DNA of 6,662 bases from NCBI GenBank assembly GCA_945864765.1, contig CAMBDR010000245.1:1-6662 (forward strand), in the 5' to 3' direction. Below, one piece after another: positions 1 through 6,427 of this stretch. The position numbers were made by a program, and so were the translations under genes. The notes beneath the pieces were generated by a model. The model saw nothing but the letters and a program-made list of their open reading frames with translations, did not search any database and was not told the origin of the DNA. The number at the start of each line of letters is the position of its first letter. Position 1 is the first letter of the stretch. The stretch is from Janthinobacterium lividum (GTDB taxonomy: Bacteria > Pseudomonadota > Gammaproteobacteria > Burkholderiales > Burkholderiaceae_D).

Positions 1-726
1 CTGCCCCACAATCCAACCCCGGTTATTGATCGCGCTGGCATAGCTGTAACTGCCGCCCAGCGTACCCAGGTCGGTAACATTGCCACCCTGCCACAACGCC
101 GCGTGATAGGTAATTTCATTCACATCCGCCCCACCCACCACCAGCCCGCTGGCATTGACGGCGCTGGCATAGCTGTAATCGCCCCCCAATGTACCCAAAT
201 CGCGCAGGGTAGCGCCTTGCCATACGGCGGCATGCCAGACGTTATCGCCCTCCAGCAAAGAATAGCCCGCAATCAAACCCACATTATTGATGGCATTGGC
301 GGTACTGACGCTGCCGCCCAGCGTGCCAAGATCAGTCAGACTGCCATTTTGCCAGAGCGTGGCGTGGGTCTCCAAACCGCCATTCAATTCTGCACCACCC
401 ACCACATGGCCCAACTGATTGATGCCATTGGCGACGCTAAAATCACCACCCAGGGTGCCCAAATCTTGCAAGCTGCCGTTTTGCCATAATGCAGCATGCT
501 TGGCCCGGTTGCCAGCCAAGGCGGCCTCACCTACCACTTGCCCGGCATTGTTGATGGCATACGCGGCACTGGTATTGCCACCCAGGGTATCCAGATCCAG
601 CACCGTTGCGCCCTGCCATAAGGCCGCGTGGATCGCACTTTTACCGGTGCGGGATTGGCCAATACTGACCCCGTTATCATTCATCGCAAAACCATTGGCG
701 CGGTTACCGCCCAAGGTGGCCAAATC
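1..726 (-). repeat. Tandem coding repeats of about 132 bp (HAF units)
   Basis: Five complete units and one unit cut by the window edge. They begin (Asp of DL.TLGG) at 726, 597, 465, 333, 201 and 72, so the period is 129-132 bp. The most conserved DNA is the TLGG segment (plus strand ccacccagggt-type) and the HAALWQ segment (ccataa/gcggc-type). Unit lengths differ only by whole codons, so the frame is kept. The units are clearly diverged from each other, so the array is old rather than freshly amplified. Confidence 0.88.
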
Positions 727-813
727 GGTAAATTGAAAACTCTGGGCTTGTGCCGCCCCCAATAACAAAGTTGCCACGCCAAACAAGGCGGTTTTAAGTA
801 AATTCTGTCTCAT
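1..813 (-). CDS. Secreted HAF-repeat protein, 3' end beyond the window
   Basis: Open from an ATG at 813-811 to the window edge, giving 271 residues without a stop; the C-terminus is not visible. Residues 1-23 look like a Sec signal peptide: a Lys-containing start, a hydrophobic core (LFGVATLLLGA) and an AQA cleavage site before Gln24. The rest is tandem repeats of about 44 residues following the pattern DLGTLGG, then S.A.AIN..G.VVG, then HAALWQ. DL.TLGG occurs at residues 30, 73, 117, 161, 205 and 248. This is the signature of the extracellular HAF repeat family, whose function is not established. The fold is probably a repeat solenoid or propeller-like, which is inference. The start is supported by the signal peptide and a weak Shine-Dalgarno AGAAG at 818-822. 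The gene lies 142 bp downstream of the M4 protease gene on the same strand, separated by a hairpin. Family assignment is firm; role unknown. Confidence 0.9.
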   Translation of the reverse strand, partial: MRQNLLKTALFGVATLLLGAAQAQSFQFTDLATLGGNRANGFAMNDNGVSIGQSRTGKSAIHAALWQGATVLDLDTLGGNTSAAYAINNAGQVVGEAALAGNRAKHAALWQNGSLQDLGTLGGDFSVANGINQLGHVVGGAELNGGLETHATLWQNGSLTDLGTLGGSVSTANAINNVGLIAGYSLLEGDNVWHAAVWQGATLRDLGTLGGDYSYASAVNASGLVVGGADVNEITYHAALWQGGNVTDLGTLGGSYSYASAINNRGWIVGQ

Positions 814-852
814 ATTTCTTCTGGGAACATTTTCTGATTGCACAAACGGGAA

Positions 853-878
853 GCGGCCCCGTATTGCTACGGGGCCGC
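853..878 (-). terminator. GC-rich hairpin downstream of the protease gene, possible terminator
   Basis: An 11-bp perfect stem (gcggccccgta / tacggggccgc) with a 4-base loop (ttgc). A further outer pairing of aaacg (844-848) with cgttt (881-885) is possible. It lies 78 bp past the protease stop and 40 bp before the HAF start, where a terminator would be expected. In the minus direction there is no clean run of T after the stem, so it may be an attenuator or an mRNA-stabilising structure instead. Confidence 0.55.
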
Positions 879-882
879 CTCG

Positions 883-915
883 TTTGCTACTTATTTGCTA
901 CTTATTTGCTACTGA
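883..915. repeat. Three tandem 11-bp repeats (TTTGCTACTTA)
   Basis: Copies are tttgctactta at 883-893 and 894-904, and tttgctactga at 905-915. The core TTGCTAC also occurs a fourth time at 864-870, in the loop and stem of the adjacent hairpin. The array lies between the protease stop and the HAF start. It could be slipped-strand duplication or binding sites spaced about one helical turn apart (11 bp); the sequence does not decide. Confidence 0.8.
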
Positions 916-955
916 TGACGCTTAACTTCCTGGAAAGTTTTAACACCTGACCAGA

Positions 956-3484
956 TTAGTCTGTTGACAAACTCACCGAGTCAACCGAGAACGAGGTTTG
1001 CAGGGATGAGTTTTCAGTTTCAGTGAAATGCACGCGCACGGTTTGACCCTTGAATGCGCTCACATCAAAGTTACGAACGGTGTAACGTGGTGTGGTGCTA
1101 CCAGTGCTATTAAGATTGCTAAAAGTACCCAATGTCGCCAACACCGCACCTGTGGTGCTGCGAATTTGAACCTTGAACACGTCATTGGCAGCAGTCGTGG
1201 TCGTTTCTGCCGTGTCGATATGCAAAGCAAACTTCAGGTTTGCAACGGTAGCGTTTGCTGGAATCGTCACGGTTTGGTACAGGTTTTCGGTGATGGCTGA
1301 ACCATTACCACCGAACCATGCACTGTATGCACCTTCAAACGGAGGCTGACCGCTCCAACGATTGATGTTACCAGTGTTACCAACCCAGCTTACCGCACCT
1401 TGTTCGAAACCACCGTTCAACAAGCGCTCATAGGTGGTGCCCGCCGGGTTCACCGTTAAAGTTGCCTGGTTGCTGGTAGTGGTGCCTGGTGTCGCACTGC
1501 TGTCGGTTACGCGAACATATACTTTTGCGCCATTGTCGGAAGACGTTGTAACGAAACTGTAAGTAGGGCCGTTTGCGCCACGAACACGCGCACCGTTTTT
1601 GTACCAAACATAGCTATAGGGTGCTTTACCCGCTTCAGCAGTCACGCTAAATGTTGCAGTACCACCGACGTTGACGGAAAAATTACCGGGTTGGCTGGTG
1701 ATATATACAGGCGAGCTAAAACCAATTTCGTCGGTATCATTACCCACATTAATCGCGGCATAGGCACGCTTAACGGCAATCACTTCTGCACTGTCCGCGC
1801 CAAACAATTCGGTTGCCGATTCAATCATCTTGGCACGCGCATCCGCATAGTTGGTCGAGCTGGTGAACTTGGTGGTATTGGCATTAAACCAAATACGGAA
1901 TGCCTTATCGTTACCAATACCGGTCATGGCATTAGGTTGACGCTGCAAGTAGGAGGAATAAGCATCGTTACCAGCGGTGGCGTTCGAACCTGATGACAAG
2001 AAGTAAAACATCCGGTTGTTCGGGCCACTGCTATAGTGAACGTCGATCCCGCTGATGCCGCTATACCATGCATCCGGGCTACGCGAATCTTTGGATGGCT
2101 TTTGCATATAGCGCAGTGGTACGCCATTCTTGGCGATTTCCTTACCGACAAACCAGTCTTGGCCCGCAGCCGGAATCACATTGCCTGTGCCGCCATTGCG
2201 TGCATAGGCTTCCACCATTTCACCCGTGATGTCCGAATTGGATTCGTTCAAACCACCCGACTCGCCAGAATAAACCAAGCCCGATGTGGCATCAGTAATG
2301 CCATGGCCCATTTCATGGCCGATCACGTCGATCGAACCCAGGTTGTTGAAGTAAGAACCACCGTCACCGATGAACATACACTTACAGCTACTGCTATAAA
2401 ATGCGTTGTCATAGCTGGTATTGGCATGGACAGCAATATAGGTTGCAGTATTTTGACCATCAAGACTCTTCCAACCAATCACATTGTTCAATGTGTCATA
2501 GGTGTTCATCAAGCCCCAGAGTGCATTCACTGCTGCGGTTTGACCATTCGCATCGGTGGTGCTGCCACCATTGTATTGCAAGCCATCACCCCAAACATTG
2601 GTAGGGTTGGTGAATACTGAACCCGCATTGGAACCACTGTGGTTGGCATTGGTAATGGCCATGCCGCCATACGCACCGCCTACGCCACGTGTCGCGTCAA
2701 CGGTCGAAAACACGCCATTGGCAAAAGTCGTATTAACGGGTACTTGGCCATTATATTGGCTGTTACCCACGCCCACCGCTGTGTGCATCATATTGATACT
2801 TTTCAACGTGCGGCCATCGACTGCACTCACAATGGTGTCAAACAATTGCTGATGACCATTCACTTCCATACGGGTGGAAACCAAATAGGCCAGTTCATAG
2901 CCGGTTACGAGCGTTTCCAAATCCAGCGCGTTGAGAGCAGACTCTGCCTTATTCACAGCAGAAGCCACACGTACGGTGCTCATAGTAGGAAACACGATCA
3001 GTTCAGCACGTGGCTTGACCAAATCAGTACCACCATTCGGTGCCAATGTATTGGTCACACGACCAATTACTTCTTGATCCGACAGGTCTGGCACCATATT
3101 TAATTGTTTTGCCATAACAACTGACGTTGCAGCCAACAAACCTTGGCGACGTTCAGCGATCGATTCAGACATGATATTGTTGTTGGCGTCAACGGTCAGT
3201 ACCGATTCACCACCCCAAACACGAACACCCTGGAAAGTGTGATTCACACGAACCACCTTGGTAGCAGCTACGCCGGGGTGTTCGGTACCAACAACAAAAC
3301 CAAAATCAGATGTCAAGCTATGCTTGGCGGCCAATTGGCTCAGTAAATCAGTCGATTGTTGAGTCGTGCTAACAGAAAAATTTTGCGACATCAAAGCAGG
3401 GCCGTGTTGGCCGTATTGTGCCATGGATTGCCCGGATGCGATTAAAGCCAAGGATGCAGCAAGCAGAGTCAAGCGAAAAGTCAT
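956..3484 (-). CDS. Secreted M4-family (thermolysin-like) zinc metalloprotease with Ig-like and C-terminal beta-sandwich domains
   Basis: An 842-residue preproenzyme. Residues 1-22 are a Sec signal peptide ending SMA|Q. An FTP/PepSY-type propeptide, the family's intramolecular chaperone, covers about 40-230. The mature enzyme probably starts near residue 235, where the family pattern (VGVGNSQYNGQV) begins. The zinc site is HEMGH (H390, E391, H394), with the third ligand E414 in GGLNES, exactly 20 residues after H394 as in thermolysin. D418 follows in SDITGEM, and the catalytic His is H483 in DVHYSSG, so the active site is complete. About 595-680 is an Ig-like domain (YVWYKNG..., ending ATLTV). 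About 685-842 is a jelly-roll-like domain starting LLNGGFEQG. The extra domains make it much longer than thermolysin and probably help substrate binding. The start is fixed by the signal peptide and GGAGA at 3489-3493. It is likely exported by Sec and a type II system (inference) to digest extracellular protein. Confidence 0.96.
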   Translation of the reverse strand: MTFRLTLLAASLALIASGQSMAQYGQHGPALMSQNFSVSTTQQSTDLLSQLAAKHSLTSDFGFVVGTEHPGVAATKVVRVNHTFQGVRVWGGESVLTVDANNNIMSESIAERRQGLLAATSVVMAKQLNMVPDLSDQEVIGRVTNTLAPNGGTDLVKPRAELIVFPTMSTVRVASAVNKAESALNALDLETLVTGYELAYLVSTRMEVNGHQQLFDTIVSAVDGRTLKSINMMHTAVGVGNSQYNGQVPVNTTFANGVFSTVDATRGVGGAYGGMAITNANHSGSNAGSVFTNPTNVWGDGLQYNGGSTTDANGQTAAVNALWGLMNTYDTLNNVIGWKSLDGQNTATYIAVHANTSYDNAFYSSSCKCMFIGDGGSYFNNLGSIDVIGHEMGHGITDATSGLVYSGESGGLNESNSDITGEMVEAYARNGGTGNVIPAAGQDWFVGKEIAKNGVPLRYMQKPSKDSRSPDAWYSGISGIDVHYSSGPNNRMFYFLSSGSNATAGNDAYSSYLQRQPNAMTGIGNDKAFRIWFNANTTKFTSSTNYADARAKMIESATELFGADSAEVIAVKRAYAAINVGNDTDEIGFSSPVYITSQPGNFSVNVGGTATFSVTAEAGKAPYSYVWYKNGARVRGANGPTYSFVTTSSDNGAKVYVRVTDSSATPGTTTSNQATLTVNPAGTTYERLLNGGFEQGAVSWVGNTGNINRWSGQPPFEGAYSAWFGGNGSAITENLYQTVTIPANATVANLKFALHIDTAETTTTAANDVFKVQIRSTTGAVLATLGTFSNLNSTGSTTPRYTVRNFDVSAFKGQTVRVHFTETENSSLQTSFSVDSVSLSTD

Positions 3485-3488
3485 GTAT

Positions 3489-3493
3489 TCTCC
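3489..3493 (-). promoter_or_regulatory. Shine-Dalgarno site of the protease gene
   Basis: GGAGA on the minus strand, 4 bases before the ATG at 3484. It confirms the chosen start. Confidence 0.8.
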
Positions 3494-3593
3494 ATTGATA
3501 ATTCAAGCGATTTATTATGATTCGTTGGTGTGATCAAGCCCGATACGTAATGCATTGGTGTTTTTATATAAGTCACAGCCCGAATGGGAAAGC

Positions 3594-3623
3594 ATAGTAT
3601 TTGGAAAGGGCCTACCTTGTCAA
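3594..3623 (-). promoter_or_regulatory. Sigma-70-like promoter of the protease gene
   Basis: Minus strand: a perfect -35 TTGACA (3623-3618), an 18-base spacer, and -10 TACTAT (3599-3594), five of six matches to TATAAT. Transcription would start near 3587, giving a leader of about 100 bases before the protease ATG. This is the best promoter match in the window. Confidence 0.7.
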
Positions 3624-3983
3624 TTCAAATGAAAAATTCCACAAACGGCAGCTCTTTCGTTAAATACTAAACATTTCCCACGAGAACTTATTTCGCCCTA
3701 AAAGGCATTCCCGAACAAAATTACCAAGAAAATCAGGACTCATATCACGCCAGATCTGCCTCAATAGCAATGGCACTGGATCACGACAAGGCCGTATTCT
3801 TGCACACCGTTGGCCAACCTCGCCCCAGCCAGCCCATACCCACGCCTGGTCAGGTAGATCAGGAATCGCCCCCTGTCAAAAAAAAAGAGTGCGCAGACCC
3901 TTTGTGTTGCGGTTTTTTGTGTGGGATACTTCCAAATGCTATCAATACGATTGTGCATCTGGCATTGACATCAAAACAATTTA
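3624..3983. other. Long intergenic region with no supported gene
   Basis: About 360 bases between the protease promoter and the palindromes upstream of the ACT-domain gene. It holds a run of nine A at about 3877-3885, a T-rich stretch at about 3911-3918, and a weak 7-bp hairpin with one G-U pair (CCTGGTC 3845-3851 / GATCAGG 3857-3863). A 65-codon minus-strand reading frame (3761-3958) shows no family resemblance, and I do not treat it as a gene. A small RNA or a decayed gene cannot be excluded by eye. Confidence 0.5.
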
Positions 3984-4003
3984 GAAATTTCACGAAAATT
4001 TTC
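3984..4003. promoter_or_regulatory. Two adjacent AT-rich palindromes, possible operator of the downstream regulator gene
   Basis: GAAATTTC (3984-3991) and GAAAATTTTC (3994-4003) are both perfect palindromes separated by two bases. Each is followed by a CAC-type tail, so they also form an imperfect direct repeat. They lie 22-42 bases before the ATG of the HTH/ACT-like gene, where an autoregulatory operator would sit. AT-rich palindromes arise easily by chance, so the role is inference. Confidence 0.35.
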
Positions 4004-4025
4004 CACACCGTTAAAAATATAACAC

Positions 4026-4691
4026 ATGGCCTCTATCGCATCGAAAGTAGAACAGTTTGTGAGCGAATCCGCCTTCTTAACCGAGGGCATGGTACGCGGT
4101 TTGATCAATTTATCCGAGCTGGCGCGGCAAATGCAGCCGCAACTGGAAAAGGATATGTGGAAGCCGGTCGGGCAAGCTGCCATCGTCATGGCACTCACCC
4201 GCCTGGCCGTGCGCTTGCAACAGCGCGAACAGGTGGAAACCAGTTTATTACCACAAATGGCAGAACTGACCACCCGCTCCGAACTGACCGAACTGACCTA
4301 TCGCTATTCCAGCACCACCCGTGAAAGCCAGCGCAGCTTGCTGCAATTGGCGGAAAACCAGCCGGGCGTGTTTGTCACTGTCACGCAAGGCTTACATGAA
4401 GTATTGATTATTGTCGGGCGGCCTCTGGTTGAAGCGGTGGAAACCGCGTTTGCCAAGGAACATTTATTGGTGCGGCTGGAGAATCTGTCGGCGCTTACTT
4501 TGCGACTCGACCCCGAGGCGCGCCAGACACCGGGCGTGTATCAGGCGATTTTGAAAAAACTGGCGCTGGTTAAAGTGAATGTGGTGGATATGATTTGCAC
4601 CTATTCGGAGCTGACGATTTTATTGGAACGGGCGCAAGTAGGGTTGGCTTTTTCGGTACTCTCGCAAAGCATGCGCATTCGCGCGCGCTAA
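4026..4691 (+). CDS. Probable regulatory protein: N-terminal HTH-like region plus tandem ACT-like domains
   Basis: 221 residues, no signal peptide or membrane segment, so cytoplasmic. Residues 1-65 (FVSESAFLTEGMVRGLINLS, then ARQMQPQLEK and AIVMALTRL) resemble the winged-helix-like N-terminus of uncharacterised proteins, common in archaea and some bacteria, in which it precedes ACT domains. Two ACT-like regions follow: about 82-150 (ELTELTYRYSS, then VFVTVTQGLHEVLIIVG) and about 165-215 (QTPGVYQAILKKLALVKVNV, then SELTILLE). ACT domains usually bind amino acids or other small ligands, so a ligand-responsive regulator is plausible, but no ligand can be named. The ATG at 4026 is the first after an in-frame TAA at 4020-4022. 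No Shine-Dalgarno is visible, so a leaderless or weakly initiated mRNA, or a start at GTG 4059 or ATG 4089, is possible. It stands alone, divergent from the protease gene and convergent with ohyA. Family recognition is from memory of the sequence pattern. Confidence 0.8.
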   Translation: MASIASKVEQFVSESAFLTEGMVRGLINLSELARQMQPQLEKDMWKPVGQAAIVMALTRLAVRLQQREQVETSLLPQMAELTTRSELTELTYRYSSTTRESQRSLLQLAENQPGVFVTVTQGLHEVLIIVGRPLVEAVETAFAKEHLLVRLENLSALTLRLDPEARQTPGVYQAILKKLALVKVNVVDMICTYSELTILLERAQVGLAFSVLSQSMRIRAR

Positions 4692-4706
4692 ACGGTTTTA
4701 TAAAAA

Positions 4707-4841
4707 ATGTTCAGCTATTTTTGTTGGGTAAAGGGCAGCTTATCTCGACCCAATTTCGCCGGACTTACCCGCTTTACCGAGTGGTTGGCAGGATCGGCGG
4801 GTGAAATTGCCGCTTGGGCGGATCACAGCCTGGTTTCTTGA
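4707..4841 (+). CDS. Doubtful 44-codon ORF downstream of the ACT-domain gene
   Basis: ATG at 4707 and TGA at 4839-4841, starting 15 bases after the stop of the ACT-like gene. It encodes a 44-residue peptide with a plausible composition (for example LTRFTEWLAGSAGEIAAWAD). There is no clear Shine-Dalgarno and I recognise no homologue. Its end overlaps an inverted repeat. It could be a real small gene, a remnant of a longer one, or chance. Its only support is an uninterrupted reading frame with coding-like residues. Confidence 0.2.
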   Translation: MFSYFCWVKGSLSRPNFAGLTRFTEWLAGSAGEIAAWADHSLVS

Positions 4842-4864
4842 AATACATGACACGGCTATTTCAA
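4838..4864. repeat. 8-bp inverted repeat in the convergent gap, possible terminator
   Basis: TTGAAATA (4838-4845) and TATTTCAA (4857-4864) are perfect inverted copies with an 11-base loop. The repeat lies 30 bases past the stop of the ohyA pseudogene and about 150 bases past the ACT-like gene. Its AT-rich stem and lack of a T tract make it a weak terminator candidate. Confidence 0.35.
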
Positions 4865-4893
4865 ATCACAAGACTGACATTGAAGGAGCATGG

Positions 4894-6184
4894 TCAATCG
4901 CCCGTGACCAGCCCGAATTCGCGCAGCAGTTCACCGATCCGGGTTTTGTCGAGCTTATTCATCAGCAGATTGCGCACGAAATGGGGCCCCGGTATGTCGA
5001 TTTCCTTGCCGTCGCGCAGGCGGCCAGTGGCTCCCAGGAGCATGCGGATGTCGTAGGTGGAGTTGAAGACCTCCGGCACACCACGCTCAACGCCCAGCAA
5101 TGTGTAGACGGCCTCCATCGGTGTACGCACCGAGTATTCGGTGGTGAAGATACAGTCGCGCTCCTTGGACTGTGCGAACTGGCCAATGAATGCGAAGTTG
5201 ACCGCGCCCGCAGGCACCACGTCCGGGCGATCGCCCGCTTGGCGTGGCATGAAGAAAGCGGTGATGTAGGGCATCATCACCGGAATGGTGATGGCGCCGG
5301 TGGCGGCCAGTTCGGGGATGTCCTGGACCGGCACGCCCAAGTGATATAGCCACTCTTGGGTGATTTCCTCGCCGGTGCAGTCCTGCATTGGCTTCTTCAC
5401 GTAATCGCCGGGTTGCTCGACAAACAGCGCGTAGACCCAAACCACGATCTGGTCCTTGGGCTGCTGCTTGAAATGCGGCTGCCGGTTCACCGTCCACCAG
5501 CGATTCGTACTGGTTGTACTTGGTGAACTTCAGCGTGGAGAAGTCCGGCATACCTTTGATTTGATGGATGAAGCGGTGCAGGTACAGCTTCATCTCCAGC
5601 GCGGAGTGCCACTCCTCGAAGGCAAACATCGTGCGCCAGTACAGCCAGAAATTGCTGCTCAGGAATTCACTCCCGAACACCTCGTTGATGCGCTTGTTCT
5701 CCATGTCTTCGCGGGTGGCCAGGAAGAGTTTGACGATCTCTTTCTGCGCCTGCTCGCTGAGCGTGAAGAGGCCGTCGGTATGCGCATCCTCACCGCACTT
5801 GACGGTGGCGCGCTGCAAAGAAGACTGTGGATCGTCCTTGTCGAGCCAATAGAACTCGTCAAGCACGCTGGCGCCCTCGATCTCCAGCGACGGGATGGAC
5901 CGGTACAAATCCCACAGGCATTCAAAGTGGTCTTCCATCTCGCGTCCACCGCGAATCACGAACCCTTTTTCCGAATCCTTGATGCCGTCCAGCGCACCGC
6001 CGGGCAACTGTTGCTGCTCCAGGATGGTGATTTGCTTGCCCGGCATTTGGCCGTCGCGGATCAGGAAGGCCGCGCCCGCCAGTGCCGCCAGGCCGGAGCC
6101 GACAAACCAGGCCGTTTTGTTCTCTACGCCCTTGGGTTTGCGCGGGCGGGCGAATGCTTCGTAATTGCCATTGCTGTAGTACAT
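4894..6184 (-). pseudogene. ohyA: Oleate hydratase, disrupted by an internal deletion and frameshift
   Basis: The family (formerly myosin-cross-reactive antigen) uses FAD to add water to the double bond of oleate, giving 10-hydroxystearate. The first part (6184-5495) encodes residues 1-230: the typical start MYYSNGNYEAFARP, FAD motif GSGLAALAG (about 29-37), E56 ending the second strand, RGGREME with E82, and Y201 in YLHRF; E82 and Y201 match the catalytic pair I recall for the family. It ends KYNQYESLV. The second part (5496-4894, another frame) resumes at WTVNRQPHF and runs about 200 residues to the normal end, including FFMPRQAGDRPDVV and FTTEYSVRTPMEAVY. Intact enzymes have about 590-650 residues, so roughly 150-170 central residues are missing. 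Read straight, the first frame continues 135 unrelated residues to a stop at 5087. Both halves are otherwise well preserved, suggesting a recent lesion or an assembly error. Start supported by AAGGAAG at 6189-6195. Confidence 0.93.
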
Positions 6185-6188
6185 GAGA

Positions 6189-6195
6189 CTTCCTT
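6189..6195 (-). promoter_or_regulatory. Shine-Dalgarno site of ohyA
   Basis: AAGGAAG on the minus strand, 4 bases before the ATG at 6184, supports the start whose residues match the family N-terminus. Confidence 0.75.
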
Positions 6196-6196
6196 T

Positions 6197-6224
6197 TTTA
6201 TGAATTTGAATTTACGGCTGTCAA
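6197..6224 (-). promoter_or_regulatory. Candidate ohyA promoter
   Basis: Minus strand: a perfect -35 TTGACA (6224-6219), a 16-base spacer, and CATAAA (6202-6197), four of six matches to the -10 consensus. Transcription would start almost at the Shine-Dalgarno, giving a leader of only about 10 bases, which is tight. Moderate to weak candidate. Confidence 0.4.
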
Positions 6225-6283
6225 CAGCGCCGCGATGCTGTTTGCGCTTCATGCAACCGCGCTGGGAAAGTCAGCGCCGCACT

Positions 6284-6294
6284 GGCGGCAAGGT
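6284..6294 (+). repeat. 11-bp direct repeat, copy 1 (GGCGGCAAGGT)
   Basis: Identical to 6428-6438, 144 bases downstream. This copy can form a short hairpin with the bases before it (GCCGC 6276-6280 / GCGGC 6285-6289). Both copies lie between ohyA and tspO. Confidence 0.5.
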
Positions 6295-6404
6295 CTGGGG
6301 TTTCTGGAAGTTGCAGCTTGCTCGCCAGAGTCCGAAAGGTCTGTTCGGCAGCGCACATTTCCCCGTGTGTTGACTACCGCACAGATCAAGTCGTCCACAT
6401 CAAC

Positions 6405-6410
6405 TATAAT
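6405..6410 (+). promoter_or_regulatory. Candidate -10 box for tspO
   Basis: A perfect TATAAT, 44 bases before the tspO ATG. No good -35 lies at 16-18 bases; a TTGACT at 6370-6375 is 29 bases away, too far. Either the promoter depends on an activator or the match is chance. Confidence 0.35.
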
Positions 6411-6427
6411 TGGCACTCAATAGCCAA

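Noticed and set aside
103..736. Plus-strand open frames with repeated segments.
   Set aside because: They are the antisense reading of the HAF repeats; the minus strand has the signal peptide and family motif.
883..915. Tandem 11-bp copies as a CRISPR array.
   Set aside because: The copies are far too short and have no spacers; the HAF repeats are in-frame coding units and also lack spacers.
2036..2620. A plus-strand open frame of 194 codons, with other plus frames between 1028 and 3346.
   Set aside because: All lie opposite the M4 protease, which has a complete active site and signal peptide. The plus frames have His/Ile-rich, non-protein-like composition.
3877..3918. A-run and T-run as a bidirectional terminator.
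   Set aside because: Only 4-bp stems can be drawn next to either run, too weak to call.
3761..3958. A 65-codon minus-strand frame in the large intergenic region.
   Set aside because: No recognisable family, no convincing Shine-Dalgarno, odd residues, and it spans a homopolymer A run. Probably chance.
3965..3970. TTGACA upstream of the ACT-like gene as a -35 box.
   Set aside because: No acceptable -10 lies 16-18 bases downstream; the best hexamer there is TTTCAC-like.
3770..4324. A 184-codon plus-strand frame overlapping the start of the ACT-like gene.
   Set aside because: It runs in another frame over the better supported 221-residue protein, and has no family pattern.
4724..4753. Inverted repeat TTGGGT (4724-4729) / ACCCAA (4748-4753) as a terminator.
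   Set aside because: Only 6 bp with an 18-base loop and no T tract after it.
5456..6373. A long plus-strand open frame of 305 codons.
   Set aside because: It lies opposite ohyA, whose minus-strand protein matches a known family over most of this length. The plus frame is a by-product of GC-rich codons.
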